From Gemmataceae bacterium (GTDB taxonomy: Bacteria > Planctomycetota > Planctomycetia > Gemmatales > Gemmataceae), in NCBI GenBank assembly GCA_901538445.1, contig LR594584.1, positions 4,675,360 to 4,739,359 of the forward strand: DNA of 64,000 bases, in the 5' to 3' direction. The notes under the pieces were generated by a model. That model was not told where the DNA came from and made no database searches. It saw only the letters and a list, made by a program, of their open reading frames with translations. Made by a program: the position numbers and the translations under genes. This document shows positions 52,263 through 61,937 of the stretch, one piece after another (the stretch's first letter is position 1; each line of letters starts with the position of its first letter).

Positions 52263-52643
52263 ATGGAGATCGATGTTCGCACCAACGGGGTCGCCGCTAC
52301 CCCCGCCCTCCGGGACCTCGTCTACGATCGCGTGGCGGCCGCGCTGGCGCACGCGACGGGGCAGATTCATTCCGTGCTGGTCGTAGTGGCCGACGTGAAC
52401 GGTCCCAAGGGCGGGGTGGATAAGGTGTGCCGGATCGTGGCCCACGCGAACAACCGGCGGGTGTTCGTGGCCGAGTTCCGCCACAGCAGCGCGTGCGTCG
52501 CGGTCAACGGGGCCGCGGACCGACTCCGCTCGGCCCTCGACCGACACCTCGGGCGATCGCTGCGCGACGGCCGTGGTGACCCCAACTCCTCGATCAACAG
52601 GGTGCGGGCCTTGTTCGGGCGGACCGCCACATCCGAGCCCTAA
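52263..52643 (+). CDS. Short HPF/RaiA-like ribosome-associated protein
   Basis: 126 residues. A single domain of the HPF/RaiA fold: IDVRTNGVAATPALRDLVYDRVAAALAHA is the first strand-helix, CRIVAHANNRRVFVAEF and the second helix follow (AVNGAADRLRSALDRHLGR). It lacks the C-terminal dimerisation domain of long HPF, so it is the short type, which binds 70S ribosomes in stationary phase. Start by the ATG at 52263 with GGAG upstream. Its placement next to a LysR regulator and in front of nitrate genes is unusual. Confidence 0.8.
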   Translation: MEIDVRTNGVAATPALRDLVYDRVAAALAHATGQIHSVLVVVADVNGPKGGVDKVCRIVAHANNRRVFVAEFRHSSACVAVNGAADRLRSALDRHLGRSLRDGRGDPNSSINRVRALFGRTATSEP

Positions 52644-52688
52644 CGGCAACGGGCCAGGGGAGTCGGGTCCGAGAGTGGCTGTGAACTG

Positions 52689-52718
52689 CGGCCGGCGGGT
52701 GCGACCCCACCGGCCGCT
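52689..52718 (+). terminator. Hairpin after the HPF-like gene
   Basis: Outer 8-bp stem (52689-52696 with 52711-52718) plus an inner GGGT/ACCC pair, 46 bases past the stop. No strong T-run. The rest of the gap to 53106 (about 390 bases) has no gene that I can support. It is more A/T-rich than the flanks and should hold the promoter of the nitrate cluster. Confidence 0.5.
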
Positions 52719-53106
52719 TGCGTACCGAACGGTTGCGCGGACACGTGCTCGGGGAACAGAGCCCTCACTGGGGTCACGGCCGACACGTGCTTGCCGCAAC
52801 TCCGACGCCCACAGAGCAGGCACATTTGCAGAAACAACGGGCGTCAAACCTGTGGTCTTCCACGTCTCGTGACAGAAATCGGCACGGCAAAAATCGCTTG
52901 AAACCAACCGGTTCCGACCCGGAACGGGACGCTATGCCGCTCCGACCGTGTCACTGTGGCACACCTCGTGCTTTTGCCCTGGATCACCCAGCGAAGACCG
53001 CACGAAAACGTGCCCGCCCGAACCGGCACACAGGCCGGCGGACCCTTCGTTGACTTTTTCGACCCGGAGTTGCGGCCGCCGCACCCCTGACCAGTTGGGT
53101 TCCACC

Positions 53107-55248
53107 GTGTCCGCCCCGGTCGCATCACTCGCCGTGCTGTCCCACGCCGCGAGGTGCCGCACGCACTGCCCGTACTGCGCGTACCAGTGCGGCGTCGTCA
53201 TGTCGCAACCGGGCGGCGGCGCGTGGACCGTCGCGGGCGACCCCCAGTTCCCCGTCAACAACGGGCAACTGTGCATCAAGGGCTGGACCGCGGCGGAACT
53301 GCTGGGGAACCCCGAGCGGGTGACGACGCCGCTGATGCGGACCACCGCGGGGAAGCTCGCGCCGGCGGCGTGGGGCGAGGCGCTCGACTTCGTCGCCGAC
53401 GGCATCCGCCGCATCCGCGCCGAGCACGGGCCGGAAGCCGTCGGCCTGTTCGGGTCCGGCGCGCTGACCAACGAGAAGGCGTACCTGCTCGGCAAGTTCG
53501 CCCGGCTCGCGGTGGGCACGCCGCACATGGACTACAACGGCCGGTTCTGCATGTCGAGCGCCGCCGGGGCCGGGAACAAGGCGTTCGGCATCGACCGCGG
53601 GCTGCCCTTTCCGGTGAGCGACATTGCCGACGCCGAGGTGATCCTGCTCGTCGGCGCGAACTCGGCCGACACGCTCCCGCCGATCATGCAGTGGTTCGAC
53701 CGCCAGAAGGCCAACGGCGGCCGGCTCATCGTCGCCGACCCGCGCCGCTCCGCGACCGCCCGAACCGCCGACCTGCACCTGCCCGTGACCCCGGGCTCGG
53801 ACCTCGCGCTCGCCAACGGCCTGCTGTTCCTCGCCATCGAGGAGCGGCTGATCGACGAGGCGTACATCGCGAGCCGCACCGTCGGGTTCGACGCGGTCCG
53901 CAGCGCCGTCCTCACCTACGACCCGCCGCGGGTCGAGCGGATCACCGGCGTCCGCGAGGCGGCACTCCGCACCTGCGTGCGGTGGCTGGCCGAGGCCGAG
54001 GGGGCGATGATCCTCACGGGCCGCGGGCCGGAGCAGCAGAGCAAGGGCGTCGATACCGTGCTCGCGTTCATCAACCTCGCGCTCGCCCTCGGCAAGGTGG
54101 GCCGGCCCGCGAGCGGGTTCGGCACGCTCACCGGCCAGGGGAACGGCCAGGGCGGCCGCGAGCACGGCCAGAAGGCCGACCAGCTCCCCGGCTACCGGCT
54201 CATCGAGGTGGACGCGCACCGCGCGCACGTCGCGAAGGTCTGGGGCGTCGATCCCGCCAGCCTCCCCCGCAAGGGGAAGAGCGCCTACGAGCTGCTCGAC
54301 TCGCTCGGGCCGGACGGCGGCATCCGCGGGCTGCTGGTCATGGGCTCGAACGTCGCCGTGGCGTCGCCGCACGCCGGGAACATCATCAACCGGCTGAAGT
54401 CGCTCGACCTGCTCGCGGTGTGCGACGCCTTCCTCAACGAGACCTCGGCCGAAGCGGACGTCGTGTTCCCGGTGTACCAGTGGGCCGAGGAGGAGGGCAC
54501 GATGACGAACCTGGAGGGGCGGGTGATCCGCCGCCGGGCCGCCGCCGCGTCGCCCCCCGGGGTCCGCGGGGACATCGACGTGCTCCGGGAACTCGCCACG
54601 CGGCTCGGGGCCGGCGACAAGTTCGCGTTCCACTCGGCCCCCGAGGTGTTCGAGGAGTTCCGCCGGGCGACCGCGGGCGGCACCGCCGACTACAGCGGCA
54701 TCACCTACGACCGCATCGACCGCGAAGAGGGCGTGTTCTGGCCGTGCCCGGCCGAAGACCACCCCGGCACCCCGCGGCTGTTCGCCGAGCGGTTCCACCA
54801 CGCCGACGGGAAGGCGAAGTTCCACGCGGTCACGCACCGCCCCGCGGGCGAGGAGCCCGACGCCGACTACCCCCTGTACCTCACGACCGGGCGGTACAAG
54901 GAGCACTACAACTCGGGCGCGCAGACGCGGCTCGTGAGCACGCTCGCCGCGGCCCAGCCGCGGCCCCGGGCGCAGCTCCACCCGCACCTCGCGGCCCGCC
55001 TCGGGGCCGAGCGGGGCAGCGTCCTCGTGCTCGAAACGCGCCGCGGCCGGGCCGAGTTCGCCGCCGACGTCTCGCACGACGTGCGGCAGGACACGATCTT
55101 CGTCCCGTTCCACTGGGGCGGCCGCGGGGCGGTGAACCTGCTGACCAACCCGGCGCTCGACCCGACGAGCCGGATGCCCGAGTACAAGGTGGCCGCGGTC
55201 CGCGTGGCCGCCGTCCGCCCGCCCACGGACCAGGAGGTTCCCGCGTGA
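53107..55248 (+). CDS. nasA: Assimilatory nitrate reductase catalytic subunit (NasA-type)
   Basis: 713 residues, a molybdopterin oxidoreductase. The N-terminal [4Fe-4S] cluster is bound by C21-x2-C24-x3-C28-x27-C56. Motifs of the molybdopterin domains follow: YNGRFCMSSAAGAGNKAFG near 145 (Cys as Mo ligand), LLVGANSADTLPPIMQWF, VADPRRSATA, GTLTGQGNGQGGREHGQKADQLPG, and a C-terminal LTTGRYKEHYNSGAQTR domain. It lacks a twin-arginine leader, so it is cytoplasmic and reduces nitrate to nitrite. Start by GTG at 53107, close to the first Cys motif; the frame is open upstream and the start is not certain. Confidence 0.93.
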   Translation: MSAPVASLAVLSHAARCRTHCPYCAYQCGVVMSQPGGGAWTVAGDPQFPVNNGQLCIKGWTAAELLGNPERVTTPLMRTTAGKLAPAAWGEALDFVADGIRRIRAEHGPEAVGLFGSGALTNEKAYLLGKFARLAVGTPHMDYNGRFCMSSAAGAGNKAFGIDRGLPFPVSDIADAEVILLVGANSADTLPPIMQWFDRQKANGGRLIVADPRRSATARTADLHLPVTPGSDLALANGLLFLAIEERLIDEAYIASRTVGFDAVRSAVLTYDPPRVERITGVREAALRTCVRWLAEAEGAMILTGRGPEQQSKGVDTVLAFINLALALGKVGRPASGFGTLTGQGNGQGGREHGQKADQLPGYRLIEVDAHRAHVAKVWGVDPASLPRKGKSAYELLDSLGPDGGIRGLLVMGSNVAVASPHAGNIINRLKSLDLLAVCDAFLNETSAEADVVFPVYQWAEEEGTMTNLEGRVIRRRAAAASPPGVRGDIDVLRELATRLGAGDKFAFHSAPEVFEEFRRATAGGTADYSGITYDRIDREEGVFWPCPAEDHPGTPRLFAERFHHADGKAKFHAVTHRPAGEEPDADYPLYLTTGRYKEHYNSGAQTRLVSTLAAAQPRPRAQLHPHLAARLGAERGSVLVLETRRGRAEFAADVSHDVRQDTIFVPFHWGGRGAVNLLTNPALDPTSRMPEYKVAAVRVAAVRPPTDQEVPA

Positions 55249-56672
55249 CCAGGCCGGCGCTGGCGATCATCGGCAACGGAATGGCGACGGCCCGGCTCCT
55301 CGACGAGCTGGCGGCCCGCGGCGGGCTCACGAAGTTCGCCGTCACCGTGTTCGGCGAGGAGCCGCACGGCGCGTACAACCGGATCCTCCTGAACCGCGTC
55401 CTCATGGGCGGGGCGGTGGACGAGATCACCCTGAAGCCGCGGGCGTGGTACGCCGAGCGGGGGGTGCAGTTCGTCCCCGGGGTCGCGGTCACCCGGCTCT
55501 CGCACGCCGCCCAGCGGCTGTGGACGTCCGACGGCAAGGAGTTCTTCTTCGACACGGCCGTGTTCGCGACCGGCAGCACGGCCCGGGTGCCGGACGTCGA
55601 GGGGCTCCGCCGCCCGGACGGGACGATGAAGCGCGGGGCGTTCGTGTACCGCACCGCCGCCGACGTGCAGCAGATGCGGCACCACGCCCGCCCGGGGATG
55701 CGGGCCGCGGTGGTCGGCGGCGGGCTCCTCGGCCTCGAAGCCGCGAAGGGGCTCTCCGACCTGGGCCTGTCGGTCACCGTGGTCCACCTGTTCGACGTGC
55801 TGATGAACCGGCAGGTGGACGCGCTCGGCGGGCAGTTCCTCCGCCGGGCCATCGAGCGGCTCGGGATCACCGTGCGGACCTCGGTGAGCACCAAGGCGGT
55901 CCTCGGCGACAAGCGGGTCGAGGGGCTGAGCTTCGGCGGCGAGACGCTCCCGGCCGAAATGGTCGTGTTCTCCAGCGGCATCAAGCCGCGGATCGACCTG
56001 GCCCAGGAGTCCGACGTGCCGTGCAACGCCGGCATCCTCGTGGACGACCAGCTCCGGACCGAACTGAAGCGGTTGTACGCGGTGGGCGAGTGCGCCGAGC
56101 ACGACCGGACCGTGTACGGCACCGTGCAGCCCATCTACGAGCAGTGCAAGGTGCTGGCCGACGTGCTCACCGGGGCCGACCCGCACGCCGCGTACCGCGG
56201 GTCGAAGGTGTACACGAAGCTCAAGGTCGCCGGGGTCGAGGTCGCGAGCATGGGCCGCATCGACGCGGACCGCACCGGGGACGAGTGCGTGCAGGTGATC
56301 GAGGAGGCCCGCGGCGTCTACCGGAAGCTCGTGGTCCGGGACAACCGGCTCGTCGGCGCGGTCCTCGTCGGCGACTCGTCCGCGGCCGCCGGGCTCGTGC
56401 AACTGTTCGACGACGGCTCCCCCCTGCCCCCCAACCGGCTCGACGTGCTCGCGTCCGGCGAGGCGATCCCCGGGGGCGGCGGCAGCGACCCGGAAGTGTG
56501 CAACTGCCACCACGTCCGCACCTCGGCGCTGGTCGGCGCGATCCGCTCCGGGTGCGACACCCTCCCGAAGCTGTCGGACCAGACAAGAGCCGGCACCGGG
56601 TGCGGCTCGTGCCGCGGGCAGCTCGCGAACCTGATCCTCCAGAACGCGCCGTCCACCACCAGAAAGGGATGA
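55245..56672 (+). CDS. FAD-dependent electron-transfer subunit with BFD [2Fe-2S] domain (NirB/NasB-type)
   Basis: 475 residues. An FAD/NAD(P)-binding oxidoreductase of the rubredoxin reductase type: IIGNGMATARLLDEL, AYNRILLNRVL, AVVGGGLLGLEAAKGL, YAVGECAEHD. A C-terminal BFD-like cluster domain has CNCHHVRTSAL and GTGCGSCRGQL. It lacks the sirohaem domain of NirB. It most likely passes electrons from NAD(P)H to NasA. The GTG start overlaps the nasA stop (GTGA) and AGGAGG is eight bases upstream, so the two are co-translated. Confidence 0.92.
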   Translation: MTRPALAIIGNGMATARLLDELAARGGLTKFAVTVFGEEPHGAYNRILLNRVLMGGAVDEITLKPRAWYAERGVQFVPGVAVTRLSHAAQRLWTSDGKEFFFDTAVFATGSTARVPDVEGLRRPDGTMKRGAFVYRTAADVQQMRHHARPGMRAAVVGGGLLGLEAAKGLSDLGLSVTVVHLFDVLMNRQVDALGGQFLRRAIERLGITVRTSVSTKAVLGDKRVEGLSFGGETLPAEMVVFSSGIKPRIDLAQESDVPCNAGILVDDQLRTELKRLYAVGECAEHDRTVYGTVQPIYEQCKVLADVLTGADPHAAYRGSKVYTKLKVAGVEVASMGRIDADRTGDECVQVIEEARGVYRKLVVRDNRLVGAVLVGDSSAAAGLVQLFDDGSPLPPNRLDVLASGEAIPGGGGSDPEVCNCHHVRTSALVGAIRSGCDTLPKLSDQTRAGTGCGSCRGQLANLILQNAPSTTRKG

Positions 56673-56677
56673 CCCCG

Positions 56678-57976
56678 ATGGCCTCCGAATCCGCCCGCCG
56701 GTCGCGCGTGTTGTGGCTGTCCACAATCGCGTTCACCCTGATGTTCGCCGTGTGGCTCATGTTCGGCGTGCTCGGCGTCCCGATCCAGAAGGAGCTCGGG
56801 CTCACCGACGTGCAACTCGGCTGGCTCGGGGCCGCCGCGGTCCTCGCCGGCTCGCTCCCGCGGCTCGCCGCCGGCATCGCCGCCGACGTGTACGGCGGCC
56901 GGAAGGTGATGACCGCCCTGATGCTGGTCGCTGCGGTCCCGACGTACCTCGTGAGCCACGCGACGACGTACACCGAGTTGCTCGTGTGCGCCCTGGTGTT
57001 CGGGCTCGCCGGCAACAGCTTCACGGTCGGGATCGCGTGGTGCGCGGCGTGGTTCCCGAAGCAGCAGCAGGGGCTCGCGCTCGGCGTGTTCGGGGCGGGC
57101 AACGTCGGCGCGTCGGTCACCAAGCTCATCTTCGGCCTGTTCGGCGCGTGGCTCATCAGCAGGATCCCGGCCTCCGGGTTGCTCGGCGGGGTCGTCCCGG
57201 GCGGGTGGCGGTTCTACCCGGCACTGTACTCGGTGCTGCTCGTGGCGATGGCGGCCGCGGTGTGGTTCGGGTCGCCCACGCCGGACCACACCCCCGCGAA
57301 GGGCCGGTCGTACCGCTCGATCCTCGCCCCGCTGAAGTACGCGAGGGTGTGGGAGTACAGCCTCCAGTACGTGGTGGTGTTCGGGGCGTACGTCGCGCTG
57401 TCGCTCGCGCTGCCGAAGTACTACGTGTCGGTGTACGGGGCCGAGCTCCGCACCGCGTTCGGACTCGACGACGGACCGACCGCGACGCTCCGGGTCGCGA
57501 GCCTGCTCACCACGCTGTTCATCTTCCCCGCGAGCCTGCTCCGCCCCCTCGGCGGCTGGATGTCTGACAAGTGGGGCGCGGCGGGCGTGCTGTGGGGCGT
57601 GTTCGCGGCGATGCTGGTCTCGGGACTGCTCCTGTCGTTCCCGCTCGGCCTCGGGGTGTGGGTGTTCACCGCACTGGTCGTGGTGCTCGGGTGCGGCATG
57701 GGGGTCGGGAAGGCGGCGGTGTACAAGCTGATCCCGGACCACTTCCCGCGGGACGTCGGCGCGGTCGGCGGGCTGGTCGGCATGCTCGGCGCGCTCGGCG
57801 GGTTCGTGCTGCCGCCCGCGTGGGCGTACCTGAACCAGTGGACCGGCACGCCCCAGACGACGTTCGCGGTCCTGACCGCCCTGACCGCCGCGAGCACCGG
57901 GTGGTTCGCACTGAGCCAGTTCAAGGGCCGCCAGCCGCAACCGGTGCCGGAAGTGGCCGTGCAAGCCGCGAGCTGA
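56678..57976 (+). CDS. narK: NarK-type nitrate/nitrite transporter (MFS)
   Basis: 432 residues with about 12 membrane helices. The nitrate signature is seen: FGLAGNSFTVGIAWCAAWF followed by GLALGVFGAGNVGASV, and again GVGKAAVYKLIPDHFPRDVGAVGGLVG in the second half. It brings nitrate in or exchanges nitrite. I start at 56678, where AAAGGG has 9-base spacing; an ATG at 56669 overlaps the upstream stop. It follows the electron-transfer gene directly. Confidence 0.95.
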   Translation: MASESARRSRVLWLSTIAFTLMFAVWLMFGVLGVPIQKELGLTDVQLGWLGAAAVLAGSLPRLAAGIAADVYGGRKVMTALMLVAAVPTYLVSHATTYTELLVCALVFGLAGNSFTVGIAWCAAWFPKQQQGLALGVFGAGNVGASVTKLIFGLFGAWLISRIPASGLLGGVVPGGWRFYPALYSVLLVAMAAAVWFGSPTPDHTPAKGRSYRSILAPLKYARVWEYSLQYVVVFGAYVALSLALPKYYVSVYGAELRTAFGLDDGPTATLRVASLLTTLFIFPASLLRPLGGWMSDKWGAAGVLWGVFAAMLVSGLLLSFPLGLGVWVFTALVVVLGCGMGVGKAAVYKLIPDHFPRDVGAVGGLVGMLGALGGFVLPPAWAYLNQWTGTPQTTFAVLTALTAASTGWFALSQFKGRQPQPVPEVAVQAAS

Positions 57977-58034
57977 AGGACGCGGGTTTGGTGGCGACAC
58001 CAGTCAGCGGGCGGTCGTGGTCCGACGTGGTACG

Positions 58035-58119
58035 GGTCCGAGAAGGAGCGCCGAGCGAGGGGTGAGCGTGAACCCTCGCTCGGCGCTCGGGCTCGGACGG
58101 CAGGCGGTCCGAGAAGGAG
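58035..58119. repeat. 14-bp direct repeat flanking a 16-bp hairpin, upstream of nirA
   Basis: GGTCCGAGAAGGAG occurs at 58035-58048 and again at 58106-58119, where the second copy supplies the ribosome-binding site of nirA. Between them is a perfect 16-bp inverted repeat (58046-58061 with 58073-58088). The layout looks like an insertion with duplication of the target, though it could also be a duplicated leader. Confidence 0.85.
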
Positions 58120-58125
58120 AGCAAC

Positions 58126-59928
58126 ATGAGCGACGAGTTCACCGACGACCAGAAGCAGTACCTCCAGGGGTTCGCGAGCGGGGCCGACGTGACCCGCACG
58201 GTCCGCGGCCTGCCGACGTTCGCCGCCACGCTCGGGCTCGCGCCCGGCACCGGCAAGCCGCCCGGCGACGCGGTGCCCACGGGACCGGACGCGGTTCACA
58301 TCCTCGCCCAGAACCGCACCATCGCCGAGGGCAAGAAGCTCACCCCGCAGGAAGAGGCGAAGCGGAAGCGGCACCCGCTCGACATGTGGGACGACCTGGT
58401 GAAGCACGCGGCCGAGGACCGGTTCCCTAAGGGGGACGACGTCCTCGCGTTCAAGTACCAGGGGCTGTTCTACGTCGCCCCGGCGCAGGACTCGTACATG
58501 TGCCGGCTCCGGATGCCCGGCGGCATCCTCACGGCGCACCAGTTCCGCGGCGTCGCCGAGGTCGCCGACAGGTGGGGCGGCGGCTACGCCGACGTGACGA
58601 CCCGGGCGAACCTCCAGATCCGCGAGATCCCCGCGGCGCACGGGCCGGACGTCGTCACGGCGCTCCAGGACATCGGCATCGTCACCCGCGGGTCCGGGGC
58701 CGACAACATCCGCAACGTCACCGGCAGCCCGACGGCCGGCATCGACCCGCACGAACTGATCGACACGCGGCCGCTCGCGCGGGCCATGCACCACCACATC
58801 CTGAACCACCGCGAGATGTACGGCCTGCCGCGGAAGTTTAACATCGCGTTCGACGGCGGCGGCGCGATCAGCGCCCTCGAAGACACCAACGACATCGGGT
58901 TCACCGCCGTCCGCGTCGGCGAGGGGAAGGCGGTCCCGGCCGGCGTCTACTTCCGGCTCCAGCTCGGCGGCATCAGCGGCCACAAGGACTTCGCCAAGGA
59001 CGAGGGCGTGCTGCTGACGCCCGAGCAGTGCGTCACGGTCGCGAACGCGGTGGTGCGGGTGTTCATCGAGAACGGCGACCGCACCGACCGCAAGAAGGCC
59101 CGGCTCAAGTACGTCCTCGACCGCTGGGGGCACGAGAAGTACGTCGCCGAGACCGAGAAGCTGCTCCCGTTCAAGCTCACGCGGTTCCCGCTGGCGGAGT
59201 GCGAGCCGCGGCCACCGGTGCAGAAGCACGGGCACCTCGGCGTCCACCCGCAGCGGCAACCCGGCGTGTTCTACGTCGGCGTGCTGCTCCCCGTCGGCCG
59301 GCTCACGACCGACCAAGTCCGCGGGCTGGCCGACCTCGCGGACAAGTACGGGAGCGGCACGATCCGGCTCACCGTGTGGCAGAACCTGCTGATCTCCGAC
59401 ATCGCCGGCGAGGACGTGCCCGCGGTGCAGGCCGGCATCGAGGCGCTCGGGCTCCACTGGGACGCTTCGAACGTGCGCGGCGCGCTGGTCGCCTGCACCG
59501 GCAACGCCGGGTGCAAGTTCGCTGCCGCGAACACCAAGAAGCACGCGCTGGCGATCGCCGATTACCTGGAACCGCGGCTCACCCTCGACCACCCGCTGAA
59601 CGTCCACGTCACCGGGTGCCCGAACTCGTGCGCGCAGCACTACCTCGGCGACATCGGGCTGCTCGGCACGGGGGTCGAGGTCGGGGACGAGATGGTCGAG
59701 GGCTACCACGTGTTCGTCGGCGGCGGGTACGGCGACGACCAGGACATCGGCCGCGAGGTGCTCCGCAGCGTGCCGGCGACCGAGGTGCCCGCCGCCATCG
59801 AGCGGATGCTCCGCGCGTACCTCGAGCACCGGGACGGTCCGGACGACTCGTTCACCGACTTCGTCCGCAAGCACCCGACCGCCGAACTCAAGGCCTGGTT
59901 CGAGCAGCCCCAACTGGCCCTCGTGTAA
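58126..59928 (+). CDS. nirA: Sirohaem-type nitrite (or sulfite) reductase
   Basis: 600 residues of the ferredoxin-type family. There are two repeats of the nitrite/sulfite reductase ferredoxin-like half domain. The cluster/sirohaem motif is C457-x5-C463 and C498-x3-C502 (ACTGNAGC and VTGCPNSC). [12 protein letters not shown] and [12 protein letters not shown] are the paired substrate/sirohaem Arg and Lys-region motifs. The placement after narK and before the reductase gene favours nitrite over sulfite as the substrate. It reduces nitrite to ammonium with six electrons. Strong GGAG before the ATG. Confidence 0.93.
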   Translation: MSDEFTDDQKQYLQGFASGADVTRTVRGLPTFAATLGLAPGTGKPPGDAVPTGPDAVHILAQNRTIAEGKKLTPQEEAKRKRHPLDMWDDLVKHAAEDRFPKGDDVLAFKYQGLFYVAPAQDSYMCRLRMPGGILTAHQFRGVAEVADRWGGGYADVTTRANLQIREIPAAHGPDVVTALQDIGIVTRGSGADNIRNVTGSPTAGIDPHELIDTRPLARAMHHHILNHREMYGLPRKFNIAFDGGGAISALEDTNDIGFTAVRVGEGKAVPAGVYFRLQLGGISGHKDFAKDEGVLLTPEQCVTVANAVVRVFIENGDRTDRKKARLKYVLDRWGHEKYVAETEKLLPFKLTRFPLAECEPRPPVQKHGHLGVHPQRQPGVFYVGVLLPVGRLTTDQVRGLADLADKYGSGTIRLTVWQNLLISDIAGEDVPAVQAGIEALGLHWDASNVRGALVACTGNAGCKFAAANTKKHALAIADYLEPRLTLDHPLNVHVTGCPNSCAQHYLGDIGLLGTGVEVGDEMVEGYHVFVGGGYGDDQDIGREVLRSVPATEVPAAIERMLRAYLEHRDGPDDSFTDFVRKHPTAELKAWFEQPQLALV

Positions 59929-59975
59929 CGAGCGAGGCCGAGGTGCGGTGACCCGGACCCGTGGTGTGTTGTGTT

Positions 59976-59998
59976 CCCTCTCCTCTTGCGGGAGAGGG
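59976..59998. repeat. Hairpin of the CCCTCTCC...GGAGAGGG type
   Basis: An 8-bp stem (59976-59983 with 59991-59998) in the 128-base gap between nirA and the reductase gene. This short palindrome is found in many GC-rich genomes and often gives spurious 'SPLAGEG' translations. Here it is inside an operon and would fold in the mRNA. Confidence 0.7.
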
Positions 59999-60056
59999 CC
60001 AGACCAGAGGCCGCAACGGATACGAATCAATCACACTTGGTACGAGCGACGCACCC

Positions 60057-61694
60057 ATGGCCATCCCGGTTCTTCCCGAGAGCGCTCCGTTCTCCGGCCC
60101 GCAGCGGGCGTGGCTGAACGGGTTCTTCGCCGGCCTACTCGGCATTGACGGCTCCGCGAACGGGGCGGCCCCGAACGGGCACGCCCCGGCGGCCTCGGCC
60201 GCCGCGCCCGCCGAGGAAGACTTCCCGTGGCACGACCCGGCCCTCAAGATGGACGAGCGGCTGAAGCTCGCGGACGGGAAGCCGTTCGAGCGGGTGTTGA
60301 TGGCCGCGATGGCGCAGCTCGACTGCGGCGCGTGCGGGTACGTGTGCAAGTCGTACTCGGAGGCGATCGCCCGCGGCGAGGACACCGACCTGTCGAAGTG
60401 CTCGCCGGGCGGCAAGGAGACGTCGAAGAAGCTCAAGGAGCTCCTGGCGACCCGCAAGGCGCTGCCGGTCGTCGAGGCGAACGGCCACCACGGGCTGAAC
60501 GGCACGAACGGCGTCGCCGCGAAGCCCTCCGCCAACGGCACCAACGGCACCGGCGCGCACGCCCCCGGCGGGTACGACCGCAAGAACCCGTTCCTCGCAC
60601 CGCTGCTGGAGTGCCAGAAGCTCACGTCCGGCGCGTCGCAGAAGGACGTCCGGTTCGTCTCGTTCTCGCTCCGCGGCAGCGGGCTCACGTACGAGGTCGG
60701 CGACGCGCTCGGGCTGATGCCCGAAAACGACCCCGAACTGGTCGAGGCGGTGCTGAAGGCGATGGGCGCACGCGGTGACGAGCTGGTGCCGACGCCCACC
60801 GGCCCGCACGTCCACGCCTACGACGCGCTCGCCAAGCACTACGTGATCACGAAGGTGAGCGAGCGGCTCGCGGCCCTGCTCGCCGACAGCGCCACCGACC
60901 CGTCCGAGTCCGGCACCCTGAAGACGCTCGTGCAGGACGACGTCGAAGGCGTCCCGGCCGCGTGGGACGTGCTCGACCTGCTCGAGCAGTTCCCGTCGGC
61001 CCGCGCCCCGGTCGCCGACATGGTCGCCGCGCTGTCGCCGCTCCAGCCCCGGCTGTACTCGATCTCGTCGTCGCTCAAGGCGCACCCGGACGAGGTCCAC
61101 CTGACCGTGGGCGTGGTGCGGTACACGCAGGGCTCGCGGGTCCGCAAGGGGGTGGCGTCGAACTTCGTGACCGAGACGCTCCGCACCCGGCAGAAGGCCG
61201 GCGTGTTCGTCCACCACTCGCCCGGGTTCCGCGTGCCGACCAGCGGCGACGTGCCGGTCATCATGGTCGGGCCCGGCACCGGGATCGCGCCGTTCCGGGC
61301 GTTCCTCCAGGAGCGGGCCGCGACCGGCGCGACCGGGAAGAACTGGCTGTTCTTCGGGGACCAGCGCCGCGACACCGACTTCCTGTACCGCTACGAACTC
61401 GAGGGCTACCAGAACTCCGGGGTGCTGACGCGGCTCGACACCGCGTTCTCCCGCGACCAGGCCGAGAAGGTGTACGTCCAGAACCGGATGCTGGAGAACG
61501 CGGCGGAACTCTGGGACTGGCTCCAGAACGGGGCTCACTTCTACGTGTGCGGCGACGCCCGGCGGATGGCCCTCGACGTGGACCACGCGCTGCACGCGAT
61601 CGTGGCCCAGCAGGGCGGCCTGTCCCCCGACGACGCGAAGGAGTACGTGCGGAAGCTGAGCAAGGAGAAGCGCTACCAGCGCGACGTGTACTGA
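60057..61694 (+). CDS. CysJ-like NADPH reductase with an N-terminal iron-sulfur segment
   Basis: 545 residues. The N-terminal part (about 70-125) has C90-x2-C93-x3-C97 and C115 in QLDCGACGYVCKSY and SKCSPGG, a four-cysteine cluster segment. A Gly/Ala/Asn-rich linker (about 140-180) follows, then the FAD and NADPH domains of CysJ-type reductases: PRLYSISSSLKAHP (FAD), GVASNFV, MVGPGTGIAPFRAFLQER (NADPH), FFGDQRRDTDFLY and a C-terminal VYVCGDARRM-type motif with RDVY at the end. The FMN-flavodoxin domain is missing. It likely gives NADPH electrons to NirA (inference from gene order). Start at 60057 is taken from the conserved sequence. Confidence 0.9.
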   Translation: MAIPVLPESAPFSGPQRAWLNGFFAGLLGIDGSANGAAPNGHAPAASAAAPAEEDFPWHDPALKMDERLKLADGKPFERVLMAAMAQLDCGACGYVCKSYSEAIARGEDTDLSKCSPGGKETSKKLKELLATRKALPVVEANGHHGLNGTNGVAAKPSANGTNGTGAHAPGGYDRKNPFLAPLLECQKLTSGASQKDVRFVSFSLRGSGLTYEVGDALGLMPENDPELVEAVLKAMGARGDELVPTPTGPHVHAYDALAKHYVITKVSERLAALLADSATDPSESGTLKTLVQDDVEGVPAAWDVLDLLEQFPSARAPVADMVAALSPLQPRLYSISSSLKAHPDEVHLTVGVVRYTQGSRVRKGVASNFVTETLRTRQKAGVFVHHSPGFRVPTSGDVPVIMVGPGTGIAPFRAFLQERAATGATGKNWLFFGDQRRDTDFLYRYELEGYQNSGVLTRLDTAFSRDQAEKVYVQNRMLENAAELWDWLQNGAHFYVCGDARRMALDVDHALHAIVAQQGGLSPDDAKEYVRKLSKEKRYQRDVY

Positions 61695-61937
61695 GGGTTT
61701 CGACCCGACCAACCGGGCACGGGCGAACGGGCAGCGACCAACCCCGTTCACGGGGCCCGCTCAGGTACACGGAGTAACCTGTTCACAACGCCCCCGCCGC
61801 GCATACCGTCTTCGGAACTCCCCTTTACACGCCGCACTTCGGTTGGCATAACCCCGGCCGTTCACCGCGAACACGTATTGCCTTTCACGCACGGGACGGG
61901 TCGGCCGGGGGGGCCGCTCGACCGCGGGGGGAAGTCC

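Noticed and set aside
57421..60030. Long minus-strand frame opposite narK and nirA
   Set aside because: Covers two confidently assigned genes and encodes no recognisable protein.
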